From the NCBI GenBank assembly GCA_002749535.1, contig MZZL01000390.1, forward strand, positions 447,778 through 511,777: a stretch of 64,000 bases of DNA, read 5' to 3'. Of this stretch, positions 12,055-24,439 are shown in pieces. The notes under the pieces were generated by a model. The model was not told the origin of the DNA. It made no database searches and saw only the letters and a program-made list of their open reading frames with translations. Origin of the DNA: Apophysomyces variabilis. Its lineage: Eukaryota; Mucoromycota; Mucoromycetes; Mucorales; Mucoraceae. How positions within the stretch are numbered: position 1 is the stretch's first letter; each line of letters starts with the position of its first letter. A program made the translations under genes and the position numbers.

Positions 12055-12256
12055 TTAGTCTTGGCGAGATGTATGCCCCCAACCACCACAATCGGAACAG
12101 ATGGCTGCAAGCGGATACTGTAAGATAAGTATCAAATCGCAATAACTTTACCTCGTGCTTCCTCGTCTTCTTCTTGTAGTAGACGAATAGCATTGGTGCA
12201 TAGATCGGAATAGCCAAGGAAATCAGCAGTGCCGAAGTAAGCCAGAAGTCAATCAT
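12055..12256 (-). CDS. Small predicted membrane protein with a zinc-knuckle-like tail
   Basis: Exon 12152-12256 and exon 12055-12117 are joined by a 34-bp intron (GTAAAG...TTACAG), which is short but has good ends. They encode about 55 aa. The ATG sits in a strong CCACCATGA context. Residues about 5-27 are hydrophobic (LTSALLISLAIPIYAPMLFV), followed by a basic KKKTRKHE segment and a tail with CSDCGGWGHTSRQD. That is a CX2CX4H arrangement like a CCHC knuckle but without the final cysteine. I do not recognise the family. It interrupts the stretch between the Fanzor remnant and the 13.4-14.2 kb fragments. It could be a conserved organelle or ER membrane micro-protein; this is inference. Confidence 0.5.
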
Positions 12257-13428
12257 GGTGGAGAAGTCGAAAAAATGAAAACGTGTGAAAAAGGTGAAGA
12301 CGAGTGAAAAAGAAAACGGGTAGATTGCTTATTTGTTGTCCATTTGCGGAGAAGGAAAAGAGTCAACTATCAAGATGACTACAATAGAAATACGATAAAT
12401 GCTACTATGATTATAAACAAAATTGTTATGGAAGACACAACAGCTATACGGTTATCCGACGTTTTCGATGTTCCTCGTCTACCGGCCGTAATAACTGGTG
12501 GTGAATTTCAAAGTAGGTAGTTCCTCAAAGACATACAAAATGTTGACGATACTGTTTTTTGAAACAGCGCTTACGTGACCAGAAACATTTCTTTGCGCCA
12601 ACTAATATTCGTATTTGCGATGGCGATGTTTGATTGTAGACGCAATAACTATGTTGATTGACGTTGGACTCTTTGCCATTTCCTCCGTTGTTCTTGCTTT
12701 TTGGAGTCCAAGCCTATCAATTACGTTGTGTGAACAAATATTTAAAAACAATACTCCTCAGCATATCATCATCTTAATCGTTATTAGGGAACGGCACGAA
12801 TGAATACGAATACACGAATATTTTGCCGACCCCTAATCGTAATCAATTCTTACTTTGAAATAGACACCCCGCAAGAGTCTCGAAGTATTTTATACGCGTC
12901 TCTCTTACTAATTCTTCAGTTCCAGCATTTTTTTTTGATGCTTATTTCGAAGAATCATCGCATCTTTTGCAAATGTACCATCTCCTTCAACATAAACATA
13001 AGGCTTAACCAACTGCAGATCTTGCTCATTTTCTGAAGCACTTCATTTCTCTCCTTCTGTACGACTGTGACACAATGGAAAATTCTGGCATTATAGAGCC
13101 TTATCAGTTCGATGTTCATTGAACAAATATGGCTGGTATAATAACGCTATGACAGCCTCAGGGCAAGTCTTTCTAATGTCGTACTGTAGTATTTGGCTAT
13201 TATTTCCTTTGGATACCAGGGATGTTTTTTGATGTAATGCCTAGTAGATTCGATGACTCTATTGATGCTTTTTATAGTCCGTCTTTCTTCCGTAGAATAT
13301 GTTAGTTATATAATCCTCAGACCACTGTATCCGTTGCTATTCTTTCGCTTCTTTGCTTGAACATCTGATCATGTCTCAGTAAGATGAACTATCAATTGGA
13401 AGAGTGTTCGTAAACGAATCGATATCCA
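12257..13428. other. Spacer with one coding-like patch
   Basis: Nothing conserved is firmly recognised. At 12430-12526 (+) an ATG-initiated stretch reads LSDVFDVPRLPAVITGGEF, and at about 12569-12625 another reads LRDQKHFFAPTNIRICDGDV. They look like two exons of one protein but do not splice in a shared frame, so this may be a gene remnant. The remainder is AT-rich. Confidence 0.3.
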
Positions 13429-14242
13429 TTACCATTTTTCGTATGTGAAATTGGTTGGAACGCTAATTAGTGTGTACGTTCTCTTCGAATATGTTGGCAA
13501 ATGTACGGATAAAAGGTGAACTCTCATAGACAGAGGAGGATCAGCTCCCGTTATGTCACGGGAAGACAAGTAACGCAGAATTTCAATCATAGACATCACA
13601 AACCGTTGTATTCGAGTGGCCCAAATTTCTTTGCAGAATTGTATAGACCGGCAGACTTGTTCCAAGATTTGTGTCAAGGAGGGCATCTCTAACATCTTGA
13701 TCTTTGCAAACGACATCTTCTGTATACAGCTTGTATGCCAGTAGAAAGAGTTTTTTAAAGCACGGATCATTATACTCGTCGAATGCGGATATATGTCTTT
13801 CTTGCTGGGTGAGGAAATAGTTCAAGACAACGATTGGCTCCAGTGTTTCTTTGATAAAGCACAGCAATTGGTTCCGCATTCGGTATACATATAATGTCAA
13901 TGTACTTCATTTCCAAAAATTAAAGTCTCATCTAGCAAATTCACTTGGCGCATTTTGGAAACTGGGCTTGACGCTAACAAATTACATTAATTGTCGTGTT
14001 ATAAGAGTAGGAATTGACCAATGTTTACATACCTGTCATAAAATTGACGACGCCATACCCATCTCCCTGCCAACTGAATGCAAGATGCATATATGATATG
14101 CGGCTTCTGTGTGACGTATCAGTTTTTTGTCTCGTACTCGACTTCCTCTTCGTCTTTCAATCCAAGCTCTCACAAGTTTAGCATGGCTACAGAGATACAG
14201 TACAAGATAAGCTGGTGAATTCCATACATTAACATCATACAT
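13429..14242 (-). other. Unrecognised ORF fragments
   Basis: Three overlapping minus-strand ORFs (about 13429-13770, 13583-13900, 14036-14242) have coding-like composition, for example EYNDPCFKKLFLLAYKLY, but shift frame and contain no start or family motif I recognise. They may be the far N-terminal part of the Fanzor element or another decayed transposon ORF. Confidence 0.3.
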
Positions 14243-14962
14243 TCTTCTCTTTCTGCCTCCTCTTGTAGCCGTTGGAACTTCCGGATTATTTTATTGATAG
14301 ACGCTTGTATAAGATAGGAGGATACAGAGGCAATCCAAGCATAGGCTAAGGAGCTTGTAGAAGAAGTGGAGAATTCATTATTAGCAGTGTGCCAAACGCA
14401 TCCAGAGAAGAAGCTGGGTAAGAAGCGAAAGAGAAAGAATTAGTGTGCTAACCATTTTAAAAGCCTGATATCCAGTCATTTTAATCGCTGTTTTATTGAC
14501 AACATTTTTCATAAGGCATTTTCCTCGAGTGTATGGGGAAAATGCAAGGACATGTTTCTTCAAATAACATATATGGATCCGAAAGATTACTTAGTTTGAC
14601 TTGAGAGGAACTATCTCGTTCAGCAGCTTAAACATGAAGATGAGCAAACCTTTAATTAAGTAGAACTTATGCTAGCCTGAGACATGACGACAACATACAT
14701 ATATATGTATATATATGTGAACCACTTGATCCATCACTAACCAGCTACTTGAAGTGCAGGATTCTGGGGCTCACACCAGCGTAACGGGGTCGGATGGAAT
14801 GGCTACAAACTTTGATTGGTCAACCTCTCACCGCTTAAAGTTCGAAACAGATGTCGGAAAGAGATTCGGGAAAATCCGATAGGCAGACGGCTTGGGTAAG
14901 GAAAAGAAGTCTCTCCTTTATCTCCTGTTTTCTTTGCGCGTTCGGTCTCGATTTTGCTCATC

Positions 14963-16004
14963 ATGGGTTCCATCGCGACGCCATTAAACCCTGCTCAGAT
15001 CATGGGCTGTGAATCCGATAGCGAAAGTGATAGTGGCCTTGCCAATCCTTTTTCCAAGTTGGAAGTGGAAGAGCGAAAGCCAGAAGTAGAGACGAGTGTG
15101 TCCACGGTGGAGGTGGGCGGTCAACAAGTCTTACTAAGCCAGGATTTGAGCGGTGGATGCGGTGGGAAGACTTGGGAAGCGGCCTTTGTCATGTCCGATT
15201 ATTTTGCATGGAAGAAAAATCTGGCAGGAAAGAGTATCATTGAACTTGGCAGTGGTACAGGTCTTGTCGGCTTGGCTATTGCAAAAATGTGTAACGTAAA
15301 GAAGATGTTGATCACGGATCAAATGTAAATGAAAAGAGAGAAGAAGACGTCCGATAACGATACTCATTATTTTGACATTTCGTTTTGTTAGACCTATGCT
15401 GGCTCTGATGCGGGAAAATATTAAATTGAATCATCTGTCAGAAAGTGTCCAGGCAGAAATACTCGACTGGTAAAGCTTTGACCCATAACTGCAAAGGGCG
15501 AAAAAGGAAGAAGAGGGAATTTCTTTCCCTGTTCTCTCTTTTTTTCTTCCTCCGTTGCGTCCAAACTAAGTTCACAACTGACTTGCTTTTTAACTTTTTT
15601 CCCTTTATTTCGTGGGTTCTTTATTTCATCTGAATTTTTTTTACTCACGGATAATAGGGGTGAACCATTACCTGACTATGCGAACTATGTCCCAGAAGTG
15701 ATCTTGGCATCCGATTGTGTGTATTTAGAAGTGGCGTTCCAACCATTGATAGATACGCTGTTGATGCTGGCTGATCAAAACACGGATATCTATATGAGTT
15801 ACCGGAAACGAAGAAAGGCCGACAAACGATTCTTTCAGATGGCACGCAAAAAGTTTAATGTAACAGAGGTAAATCATCAATTGTATCCTCTTTAATGCAG
15901 GTAATTTGATAGAAAAACGATTTCTGTAGATTATAGATGAGGTGCCGAATAACGAGCATTACAAGAAGCAAGGGCTGCATTTGTATCTATTTAAAAAGAA
16001 ATAA
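14963..16004 (+). CDS. EFM6/METTL21-like protein-lysine methyltransferase
   Basis: Four exons (14963-15324, 15392-15469, 15658-15868, 15930-16004) encode about 241 aa. The Rossmann-fold methyltransferase core is clear: a WEAAFVMSDYFAW segment, SAM motif I IIELGSGTGLVGLAIAKM (about residues 90-107), ITDQIPMLALMRENIKLN for motif II, and the catalytic-type ASDCVYLEVAFQPLIDTL motif. YRKRRKADKRFF follows. This architecture is that of family-16 non-histone lysine methyltransferases; YKKR-RKADKxFF-like sequence favours the fungal EFM6 branch, which methylates translation elongation factor 1A. The substrate is inferred from family, not visible here. An in-frame ATG lies nine bases upstream (14954); 14963 is chosen for its better context. 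Confidence 0.75.
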
Positions 16005-16111
16005 GAGTATAGAAAAGGCATTGGCATTCAAAGAGAAAAAGAAAAAAACGCTTCCTAACAACTGAATTAGTTATCGGATGAAATATCTTACCTGTCTTCA
16101 TCCCATGAAAG

Positions 16112-16143
<32 letters not shown>

Positions 16144-16653
16144 GAATGTTGTAAAACAGAAATTATCGTTCCTGCTTTAGCCACTGTGCTTTTAAGAGTC
16201 GTCAATTTCTGTCCACGGCGTTTCTGTAGGTGACCATGATCAAATAGGATAGTCCTGTCGTCTTTCTATATCAACTTTGCCATCTATTAGCTCAATTTTT
16301 CGCATCCACGCAAACAGTAAAAACTCCAGTCAACAGTGCTTAAAAGCGCTCTAACCAATTAAAATCACATCGAGGAGTTACGGATAGGTATAGACGCGCT
16401 GAACGAGTGTCGATCGGAACTGCGTATGAGCTTTTGAAAACAAACGCTATGGTTTGGTGATGCTATGGATGGAATACACTAGTTAAAGATTTATGGCCCG
16501 ATACCAGTGAACGTTGCTTTGATTTACGACCCGTTATGATTGCTGTGAAACACATATACTATATTACAAGACTTTTTTTTTTTGCTAGAGAATTACAAAA
16601 CAAAAGAGGCGGGAAATAATGAAAATAGAAGACAAAAAATGAAGGGGAATAAT
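16005..16653. other. Convergent intergenic region with CA/GA microsatellite
   Basis: No gene is seen between the 3' ends of the methyltransferase and LEU2-type genes. A short (CA)n then (GA)n run occupies about 16112-16143. The region probably contains both 3' UTRs. Confidence 0.6.
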
Positions 16654-17843
16654 CTAGTTCAATGCATCCAGCAATGGGCCCAATACCTCCACGACCTTAT
16701 CGCCCATTTCCGTGGTTGATTTATCACCCTTGATATCGCGCGTGCGGAATCCTTCATCCAATACCTTTCTTACGGCAGCCTCCACAGCAAGAGCTTCTTC
16801 TTGGAAACCAAGAGAGTATCTGAGCAACAAAGCAGCACTCAGAATGGTAGCAATGGGATTGGCAACATTTTGACCGGCAATATCGGGAGCGGATCCGTGG
16901 ATAGGTTCATACAAACCGACGCACTTGCTCTTACCATCCGGAAGACCGTTCAATGAAGCCGAAGGCAACAGACCGAGCGAACCGACGATGACAGAGGCTT
17001 CATCCGAAAGGATATCGCCAAACATGTTTTCGGTCAGGACCACACCGTTCAATTTCTTGGGGTTTTGCACCATGGCCATGGCAGCTGAGTCGACCAAATG
17101 ATGTTCAAATTTAATTTCGGGAAATTCGGCTTCCAATGTTTCGGTCACCACCTTGCGCCAAAGACGAGAGGTAGCCAGGACATTGGCTTTATCGATGGAG
17201 TGGATGACCTTGGGTCCATTCTGCTTCAGTGCCAGCAACGCAGCCAGGCGCGTAACACGCTGGATTTCCTCGGTCGAGTAAGGCAATGTGTCATAGGCCT
17301 TGCCATCTTCACCCGCCTCCTTGCGATCACCAAAGTAGATACCTCCCACCAGTTCTCGAACAAAGACAAATTCGGTGCCTTGCACCACATGATCCTTCAG
17401 GGGAGATAAACCCGTCAAACTGTCCGAGGCAAAGCTCACCGGTCGCAGATTGGCATACAAATCCAAGGACTTACGCAACTTCAAAAGACCTTGCTCAGGT
17501 CGAGGACCACTTCCAATTTGGGCACCTGGAAGACCTCCAACAGCACCGAGCAAAATAGCATCAGCCTGTTTGCAAGCTTCGAGAGCACTATCAGGCAACG
17601 GTTCACCTATGGCCATTAGAAAAGGGTTGAGCGACCACGGAATCGACGCGTTGCACCTTTGTTTCTATTACCTGTCTTTTCGAGAGCTGCAAGACCGATC
17701 AACTCGTTTTTAAATTCGAATTGCACATCACGCGCTTGAGATCGACGGGCAGCTACCAACTGGAGCACTTTGACTGCTTCACCAACAACCTCGGGACCAA
17801 CACCATCACCAGGCAGACACACGATAGAGATTTTCTTGACCAT
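16654..17843 (-). CDS. LEU2: 3-isopropylmalate dehydrogenase
   Basis: Two exons (17672-17843 and 16654-17606) give about 374 aa. The enzyme oxidatively decarboxylates 3-isopropylmalate with NAD+ in leucine synthesis. Visible family features are the N-terminal [16 protein letters not shown], the LLGAVGG loop, [33 protein letters not shown] and the isocitrate/isopropylmalate dehydrogenase signature [19 protein letters not shown]. The C-terminal [14 protein letters not shown] motif is also complete. Length and motifs indicate an intact cytosolic enzyme with no obvious targeting peptide. It is the first of three consecutive branched-chain amino-acid genes, and its start lies about 665 bp from the 3' end of the neighbouring ILV5-type gene. 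A long GAA/TTC repeat lies just upstream of the start codon. Confidence 0.96.
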
Positions 17844-17901
17844 GTTTGGATATAAAAAAATAAGGAATAGAAAGAGAAAGATTAAAGAAAAGGACGAGAG
17901 A

Positions 17902-17966
17902 GAAGAAGAAGAAGAAGAAGAAGAAGAAGAAGAAGAAGAAGAAGAAGAAGAAGAAGAAGAAGAAGA
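17902..17966. repeat. GAA trinucleotide repeat
   Basis: About 20 near-perfect GAA units lie roughly 60-120 bp upstream of the LEU2-type start codon, so on the coding strand the leader is a TTC (pyrimidine) tract. Probably in the 5' UTR or core promoter. Confidence 0.9.
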
Positions 17967-18507
17967 GAAAGCAACTTTACCTAATAAAGCTGCTCGCATT
18001 CTTATTTTCGATGGGTTGAGATGATTCATGTCGATGTGGGCCAATCGCATCCATGCAACTTTTGATTGGCTAACCACTTGTGTCATTCCAATTCAAATCG
18101 TTCTTTGGCGCTCAAGCAAAATAGCCCTGGTCTTGTGTGCAACCTCAAAAGGTAACGAACGGGTAAATGAATCCATTGGTGGAGCAAAACAAAAACCAAA
18201 GTGCGATTGCTCTTTCCGATGCACGATATGTACGGAAGTACGTGGTTGATCCCTCAATAACCAAGGATAAGCGTCCTTGTAGCACTCTCGCTTCTCTGTC
18301 CATAAAGAAATAATTGCAGATCACTGATTGTCAAAGCTTAGGTTTCTCTGGTAAGCAGTTTTTCGCGTTATATTTTTTTTATTGCTATTAGTAAATGCTG
18401 AAAGGGAAAGATGAACACTATTTTGTACTCTCAATCTTTTTTTTTTTGGAGGGAGGTGAAGGATGTAGAAATAAACGAGGGAAAAGATGAAATTTTTTTA
18501 CGATGAT

Positions 18508-19890
18508 CTAGTTCTTGCCAGCGTTTTCGGGTCGCAACTGTCTCACAGTTTGTCCAGCTCTCCAGAGTTCAGATTCACGGATCTCCTTGAGTTCCTCTTC
18601 CAACTTCTCTCGGTAATCTGGCTGGGAGTTGCGGTCCAAGGAACGAGCAGTTTCCGAGCCATCCTTGACAGACGCGTACAACTTTTCAAACACAGGCTTG
18701 GAGGCATCATGGAAAGGTCTCCACCAGTCCAAGGCACCACGCTGTGCTGTGGTGGAACAGTTGGAGTACATCCAGTCCATACCACGTTCACCGATCAAAG
18801 GATACAAGGATTGTGTGGCTTCTTCGACGGTTTCATTAAAGGCTTCGGAGGGGGAGTGACCATTGGCTCGGAGAACTTCATACTGAGCCTGGAAAAGACC
18901 CTGGATGGCACCCATCAAAACGCCACGCTCACCAAACAAGTCGGAATAGACTTCCTTTTCAAAGGTGGTCTCATACAAATATCCCGAACCAATACCAATA
19001 CCCAAGGCAATAGTACGCTCCTTGGCCTTGCCACTAGCATCCTGATAGACAGCGAAAGAGGAATTGATACCACGGCCTTCCTGGAACAAACGTCGGACAG
19101 TGAAGCCGGAACCCTTAGGAGCAACCAGAATAACATCGACGTCTAAAAAAAGAGACAACAAACATAGCGTATCAGTATCCGTGGACCATACATTGAACCA
19201 ATAACCCGTGAGCCCACGTCCTTTTCCTTTTTTATTTTTAATCTTTCTGGTTCCCTTACCCTTGGGAGGAATGACGTCTGTCTGATCTTTGTAGACGATG
19301 GAGAATCCGTGGGAGAAGTACAGTGTCTTTCCGGGGGTAATGAGTGGTTTCATCTGAGGCCAGATTTCCTTTTGATAGGCATCGGACAATAAGTTCATGA
19401 CAACAGTACCCTTTTCAACCGCATCCAAGACAGGGAAGAGGTTCTTTCCGGGAACCCAACCTTCTTCGATTGCCTGTTGGTAGGTCTTGCCTTCACGTTG
19501 ACCAATGATGACATTGACACCATTGTCACGCAAGTTGAGAGCTTGACCACGACCCTGAGGACCATAGCCTAGAACGGCAATGGTATCATTCTTGAAGGTC
19601 TCGAGAAGTTTTTCTCTGGGGACATCGGAGCGTTCATAGACGACTTCCTCGGTACCGCCAAAGTTCAATGTCTTAAAACCACGCAGCTGGGATGGGATCT
19701 TTTGAAATAAGGAAGAATGAATAAGCCCCAGAAAAAAAAACAATCACCATAAGTCCAGTAGATGTATACTTACGGTGGTCTTGATGGCGTTGGTGGGAGT
19801 GCAAACGCGTGTGATCACGGGTCTCGTCAATTGGGGACGAGCAAAACGCGACGCAGCACGCAAAGCAGTGGCGAAGATTCTCGAGGACAT
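18508..19890 (-). CDS. ILV5: Ketol-acid reductoisomerase, mitochondrial
   Basis: Three exons (19774-19890, 19260-19698, 18508-19142) encode about 396 aa. The enzyme converts acetolactate and acetohydroxybutyrate to dihydroxy acids using NADPH and Mg2+, the second shared step of valine and isoleucine synthesis. The first about 40 residues (MSSRIFATALRAASRFARP...) are Arg/Ser/Ala-rich like a mitochondrial presequence. The Rossmann motif is GYGPQGRGQALNLRDNG (about residues 77-93); HGF and DVDVILVAPKGSG mark the NADPH domain, and the helical knotted domain follows with EEATQSLYPLIGERGMD. The second intron (19143-19259, 117 nt) happens to be free of stop codons and in frame, so a naive ORF reads through it. 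The gene is divergent from the ILV2-type gene. Confidence 0.96.
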
Positions 19891-20813
19891 TGATTAAGAA
19901 AAGCGAAGAAAAGGAACAAAGTAAAGAAAGAGTAAAAGAACAAGTGACAGAGACGATCGACTTTTGTGGGTTTCCCGTTGGCGAACTTTCTTTTTAGCAT
20001 GACATTGTTCAACTCCGCTTCTCCGATATCCTCTCTTCTCTTTTTTCCCTTTCCCCACATTAAAAAAACCCTTTACTCTCCTTTGACTCAAGCTTCAAAA
20101 AGCTCAAAGGGAGTGAGTTTTAGAGAAATAAAAAGGCTGCACCATATATTGAACTCACTTATGGTATGGTATGTGTGTGTGCGTGAGAGAGAAGGAAAGG
20201 GAGAGAGAGAGGATGGTAGGGTTTTTTGATGTGGTAAGAGTCATGGAAAGTGAAGGGTTTGGATTGGATGGTGAAGGGTGGCGACACATCTTGCGTTTGA
20301 GCCAATCGTAAACAGGGATTTTCACTTATCTTATCAATGCAGAATGCGTCAAAAACGAGATTAACATGTGCAGAGCAATTTGATTGGTGTGACTCATCTC
20401 GCATTCAAAACTATATTTGTTATTTGGATAAGCAAGTTGGCTATGTAACATTTCAGAAAACAGAATAGTTTAACTTTTTCTACCTTATGTAAGTGAATGG
20501 TAGTAGTTAGGTCATGAGAGGAGATATGTCTTTAGGTCTATTGTTTCTTTCCTAACATTGAGAGTGACAGGGTGAAGTTGTGTCAGATACAGAAGAAAGG
20601 ATAGGGTGATGACAGCTTTGACTCACATTCATTCAGTCGCCGTCGCAAAGATGATTCGTCCCACGATTGAAGCAGTTGCAAAAAAAAATTTGGATTTTCA
20701 AATGCAGACTTATCCAAAGAGATTCATATAACGCTAACCAACTTTATAAAACCCAACATTATTTCATCCATCCCTTCTCCTTTTTTACGCTTCATTCAGC
20801 TTTTTCTTAACCA
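19891..20813. promoter_or_regulatory. Divergent ILV5/ILV2 promoter with three TGACTCA boxes
   Basis: This 923-bp interval separates two divergently transcribed biosynthetic genes. Perfect TGACTCA sequences, the binding site of Gcn4/CPC1-type bZIP activators of general amino-acid control, occur at 20084-20090, 20390-20396 and 20619-20625. A partial GAGTCAT lies near 20236. A CT/GT-rich tract (about 20170-20215) sits between boxes. Chance expectation for a 7-mer palindromic site in this length is about 0.1. Control by a Gcn4-like factor is inference. Confidence 0.7.
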
Positions 20814-23017
20814 ATGTTTACGGCAAGAAATCCATCAAGGTTCCTTCAACAATCACGTTCGACACTTTATCGACAACGTTTCGCTCCAGCAGCATCTTTG
20901 ATCCATACAACTCGCAAATCAAAAAGTGCAGCTGCCATCAAGTAAACTATCATTCTTCTTATTTTCCTTTAGAATTCAGGTTTGCCCTTACACTCTTTCC
21001 TTCTTAGTCTTAAACCATCATCGAACGATCATGCAACGGAACCCAAGCAACACAAGATTCAGCCCTTGGTTAAACCATCCAATCCTCCAGATGTCGATCA
21101 TTCCTTTGTCGGCAAGTCCGGTGGTGAAATCTTTCATGAGATGATGCTTCGACATGATGTCAAGCATATCTTCGGTTACCCAGGTGGTGCTATCCTGCCT
21201 GTGTTTGATGCCATTCATGAATCGAAATATTTCAAATTCATTTTGCCAAGGCATGAGCAAGGGGCTGGACATATGGCTGAAGGTTATGCACGCGCAACGT
21301 AAGTCATTGACCTTTTCTTCTTCTCTCTTATTGTTCAGACCATTAAACGTTAAATTTCATTTATTTAGCGGCAAACCGGGTGTCGTGCTCGTCACTTCTG
21401 GTCCAGGAGCAACCAATGTGGTTACTGCCATGGCCGATGCCTTAGCTGATGGTACTCCTCTTGTCGTTTTTACAGGCCAGGTGCCAACGACTGCTATTGG
21501 CACAGATGCATTCCAAGAAGGTAAAGTAGGAGGAAAAGCAAATGGATTTTCTATCATTTGCGAGTCCTAAAACATGTCGACTTTTTATAGCTGATGTGGT
21601 GGGCATTTCTCGAGGATGCACCAAGTGGAATGTTATGGTCAAGGATATCACAGAACTTCCTCGTCGTATCAACGAAGCATTTACGATTGCCACTAGCGGC
21701 CGTCCAGGTCCCGTCTTGGTCGATCTTCCTAAAGATGTCACAGCTGGTATTCTGAGACGTCCTATCCCCACCACGGCTTTGATTCCAGCACGACCTTCCC
21801 CCATCCCTAACACGGCTATTGGTGCATTTACCGAGGAAGCACGATCGCATCCTCATCCCTCCTTGCTGAAGGCGGCTCAGTTGATCAATCAGGCCAAGCG
21901 ACCTGTTATCTACGCAGGCCAAGGTGTGCTTGGTCATCCGGAAGGACACAAATATCTTCGAGCTTTGGCAGACGCCGGTAACATTCCTGTCACTACCACC
22001 CTGTGCGGTCTTGGCGCGTTTGATGAAATGGACCCCAAATCGCTTCACATGCTTGGTATGCATGGTTCGTGTTACGCCAATTTGGCGATGCAACATGCGG
22101 ATCTGATCATTGCCTTGGGCGCACGCTTTGATGACCGTGTCACAGGTAATGTCAAGGCCTTTGCCCCTGAGGCCATCAAGGCAGGAAAAGAAGGTCGTGG
22201 CGGTATCCTTCATTTCGAGATCATGCCCAAGAATATCAACAAGGTGGTTGAGGCCACGGAGGCCATTGAAGGAGATGTGACAGAAAACGTTAAGAAAATG
22301 CTGCCCCACATCGAGAGTTCGGAACGTAAGGAATGGTTTGACAGGATCCACTCATGGAAAGAGAAATATCCCTTCTTTTACGAAAAGCCAAAGTCGGATG
22401 ACGAACAACTAAAACCCCAGCAATTGATTGAAGAACTTAACAAACAAACCATGGACAGAAAAGAGGATGTGATTATTACCACTGGTGTCGGCCAGCATCA
22501 AATGTGGGCAGCTCAGTTATATCGCTGGAGACATCCAAGAACTTTTATTACTTCAGGCGGTCTAGGCACTATGGGCTATGGTCTGCCTAGTGCCATCGGT
22601 GCCAAGGTGGCTCGACCAGATAAAATTGTGATCGACATCGATGGTGATGCCTCCTTTTCCATGACAGCTATGGAACTTGCCACGGCTGCTGAATTCAACA
22701 TCGGTGTCAAGGTCCTGTTGCTGAACAACTCGTTCCAGGGCATGGTGAAGCAATGGCAGGATCTGTTCTACGAAAACCGGTATTCTGGTACGACCATGAA
22801 GAACCCTGACTTCTGCAAACTCGCAGAAGCAATGGGTGTCAAAGCTATCCGTGTGACCAAGACATCAGAGATTCCGGAGAAGATGGCCGAATTCCTTGCG
22901 CATGAGGGACCTGTTGTCTTGGATGCTGTTGTATGCAAAAAGGAACATCTGTTCCCTATGGTACCTGCAGGAAAAGCCCTTCATGACTTTATTATCCATC
23001 CCAAACTTCAAAAGTAA
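20814..23017 (+). CDS. ILV2: Acetolactate synthase catalytic subunit, mitochondrial
   Basis: Four exons (20814-20941, 21008-21298, 21369-21520, 21591-23017) encode about 665 aa. This ThDP-, Mg2+- and FAD-dependent enzyme makes acetolactate or acetohydroxybutyrate, the first common step for valine, leucine and isoleucine. The N-terminus ([20 protein letters not shown]) is a typical mitochondrial presequence. Core features are [12 protein letters not shown], the catalytic glutamate loop [39 protein letters not shown] and the ThDP motif from GDASFSM to LLLNNS near residue 560. Residues matching herbicide-contact sites of plant enzymes (Pro of GQVPTT, Asp of RFDDR, Trp of VKQWQD) are of the sensitive type. 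The gene shares a promoter region with the ILV5-type gene. Confidence 0.96.
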
Positions 23018-23253
23018 ATAGTTTTATTCCTCCTCTGTTTTTTCTAAATCTATACTTTTATTTTTTGTGTCATTCATTCTGCATGTTTTCTTTTTCTTCA
23101 TTGTTCAACATTTCTCTTTTTCCTTTTTCCCAGCGCGCGTTGTAAATTATTCTATGATTGTACTTATGCAAAGAGAAATACAGAGACCAAAAAAAAAAGA
23201 TCGCTAAGATCGCATTTTCTAAAGGAAATGAACTATGTATGTAATGGTGGTTA

Positions 23254-24048
<795 letters not shown>

Positions 24049-24439
24049 TCAATCGCCGCCCACGATCAGTGCAGTTTTACCTTGATGGCAAACCGCGCGT
24101 CTGTGCTTACAAGTATCGATTGATTATATAAAGCAAAAAACAAACTGAAGTGTTACACACGTAAAATAAACAGCGTGTATTTGCAATCTCAAAGCGTATA
24201 GCACACCCTTTTCCTCTTAGAAAGAGTACAATAATGTTTCTGGCCCCTTCCAACAAGGATTAAATGAAACTAAGTAGCGTAAAAAACCAGGAACTTGACT
24301 TTAAATGCCACGATTTCTTATTTCTCTCGATCAGATGGAGTCAGCCAGGAAACACATTCTGACAAATGAAAAGATAATCCCATAAGGTGGTATCAAAGAT
24401 TGCACTTTAATAAACAGAACAATCAAATTCTTTCCTCAA

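Noticed and set aside
17770..18024. ORF with a polyglutamate run at the GAA repeat
   Set aside because: Created by the trinucleotide repeat in the LEU2-type leader; no independent start context or conserved flanks.
18487..19146. A 219-codon plus-strand ORF over the ILV5-type gene
   Set aside because: It is the antisense shadow of a strongly conserved minus-strand coding exon and shows no family features of its own.
21554..22351. A 265-codon minus-strand ORF inside the ILV2-type gene
   Set aside because: Antisense shadow of conserved acetolactate synthase codons.
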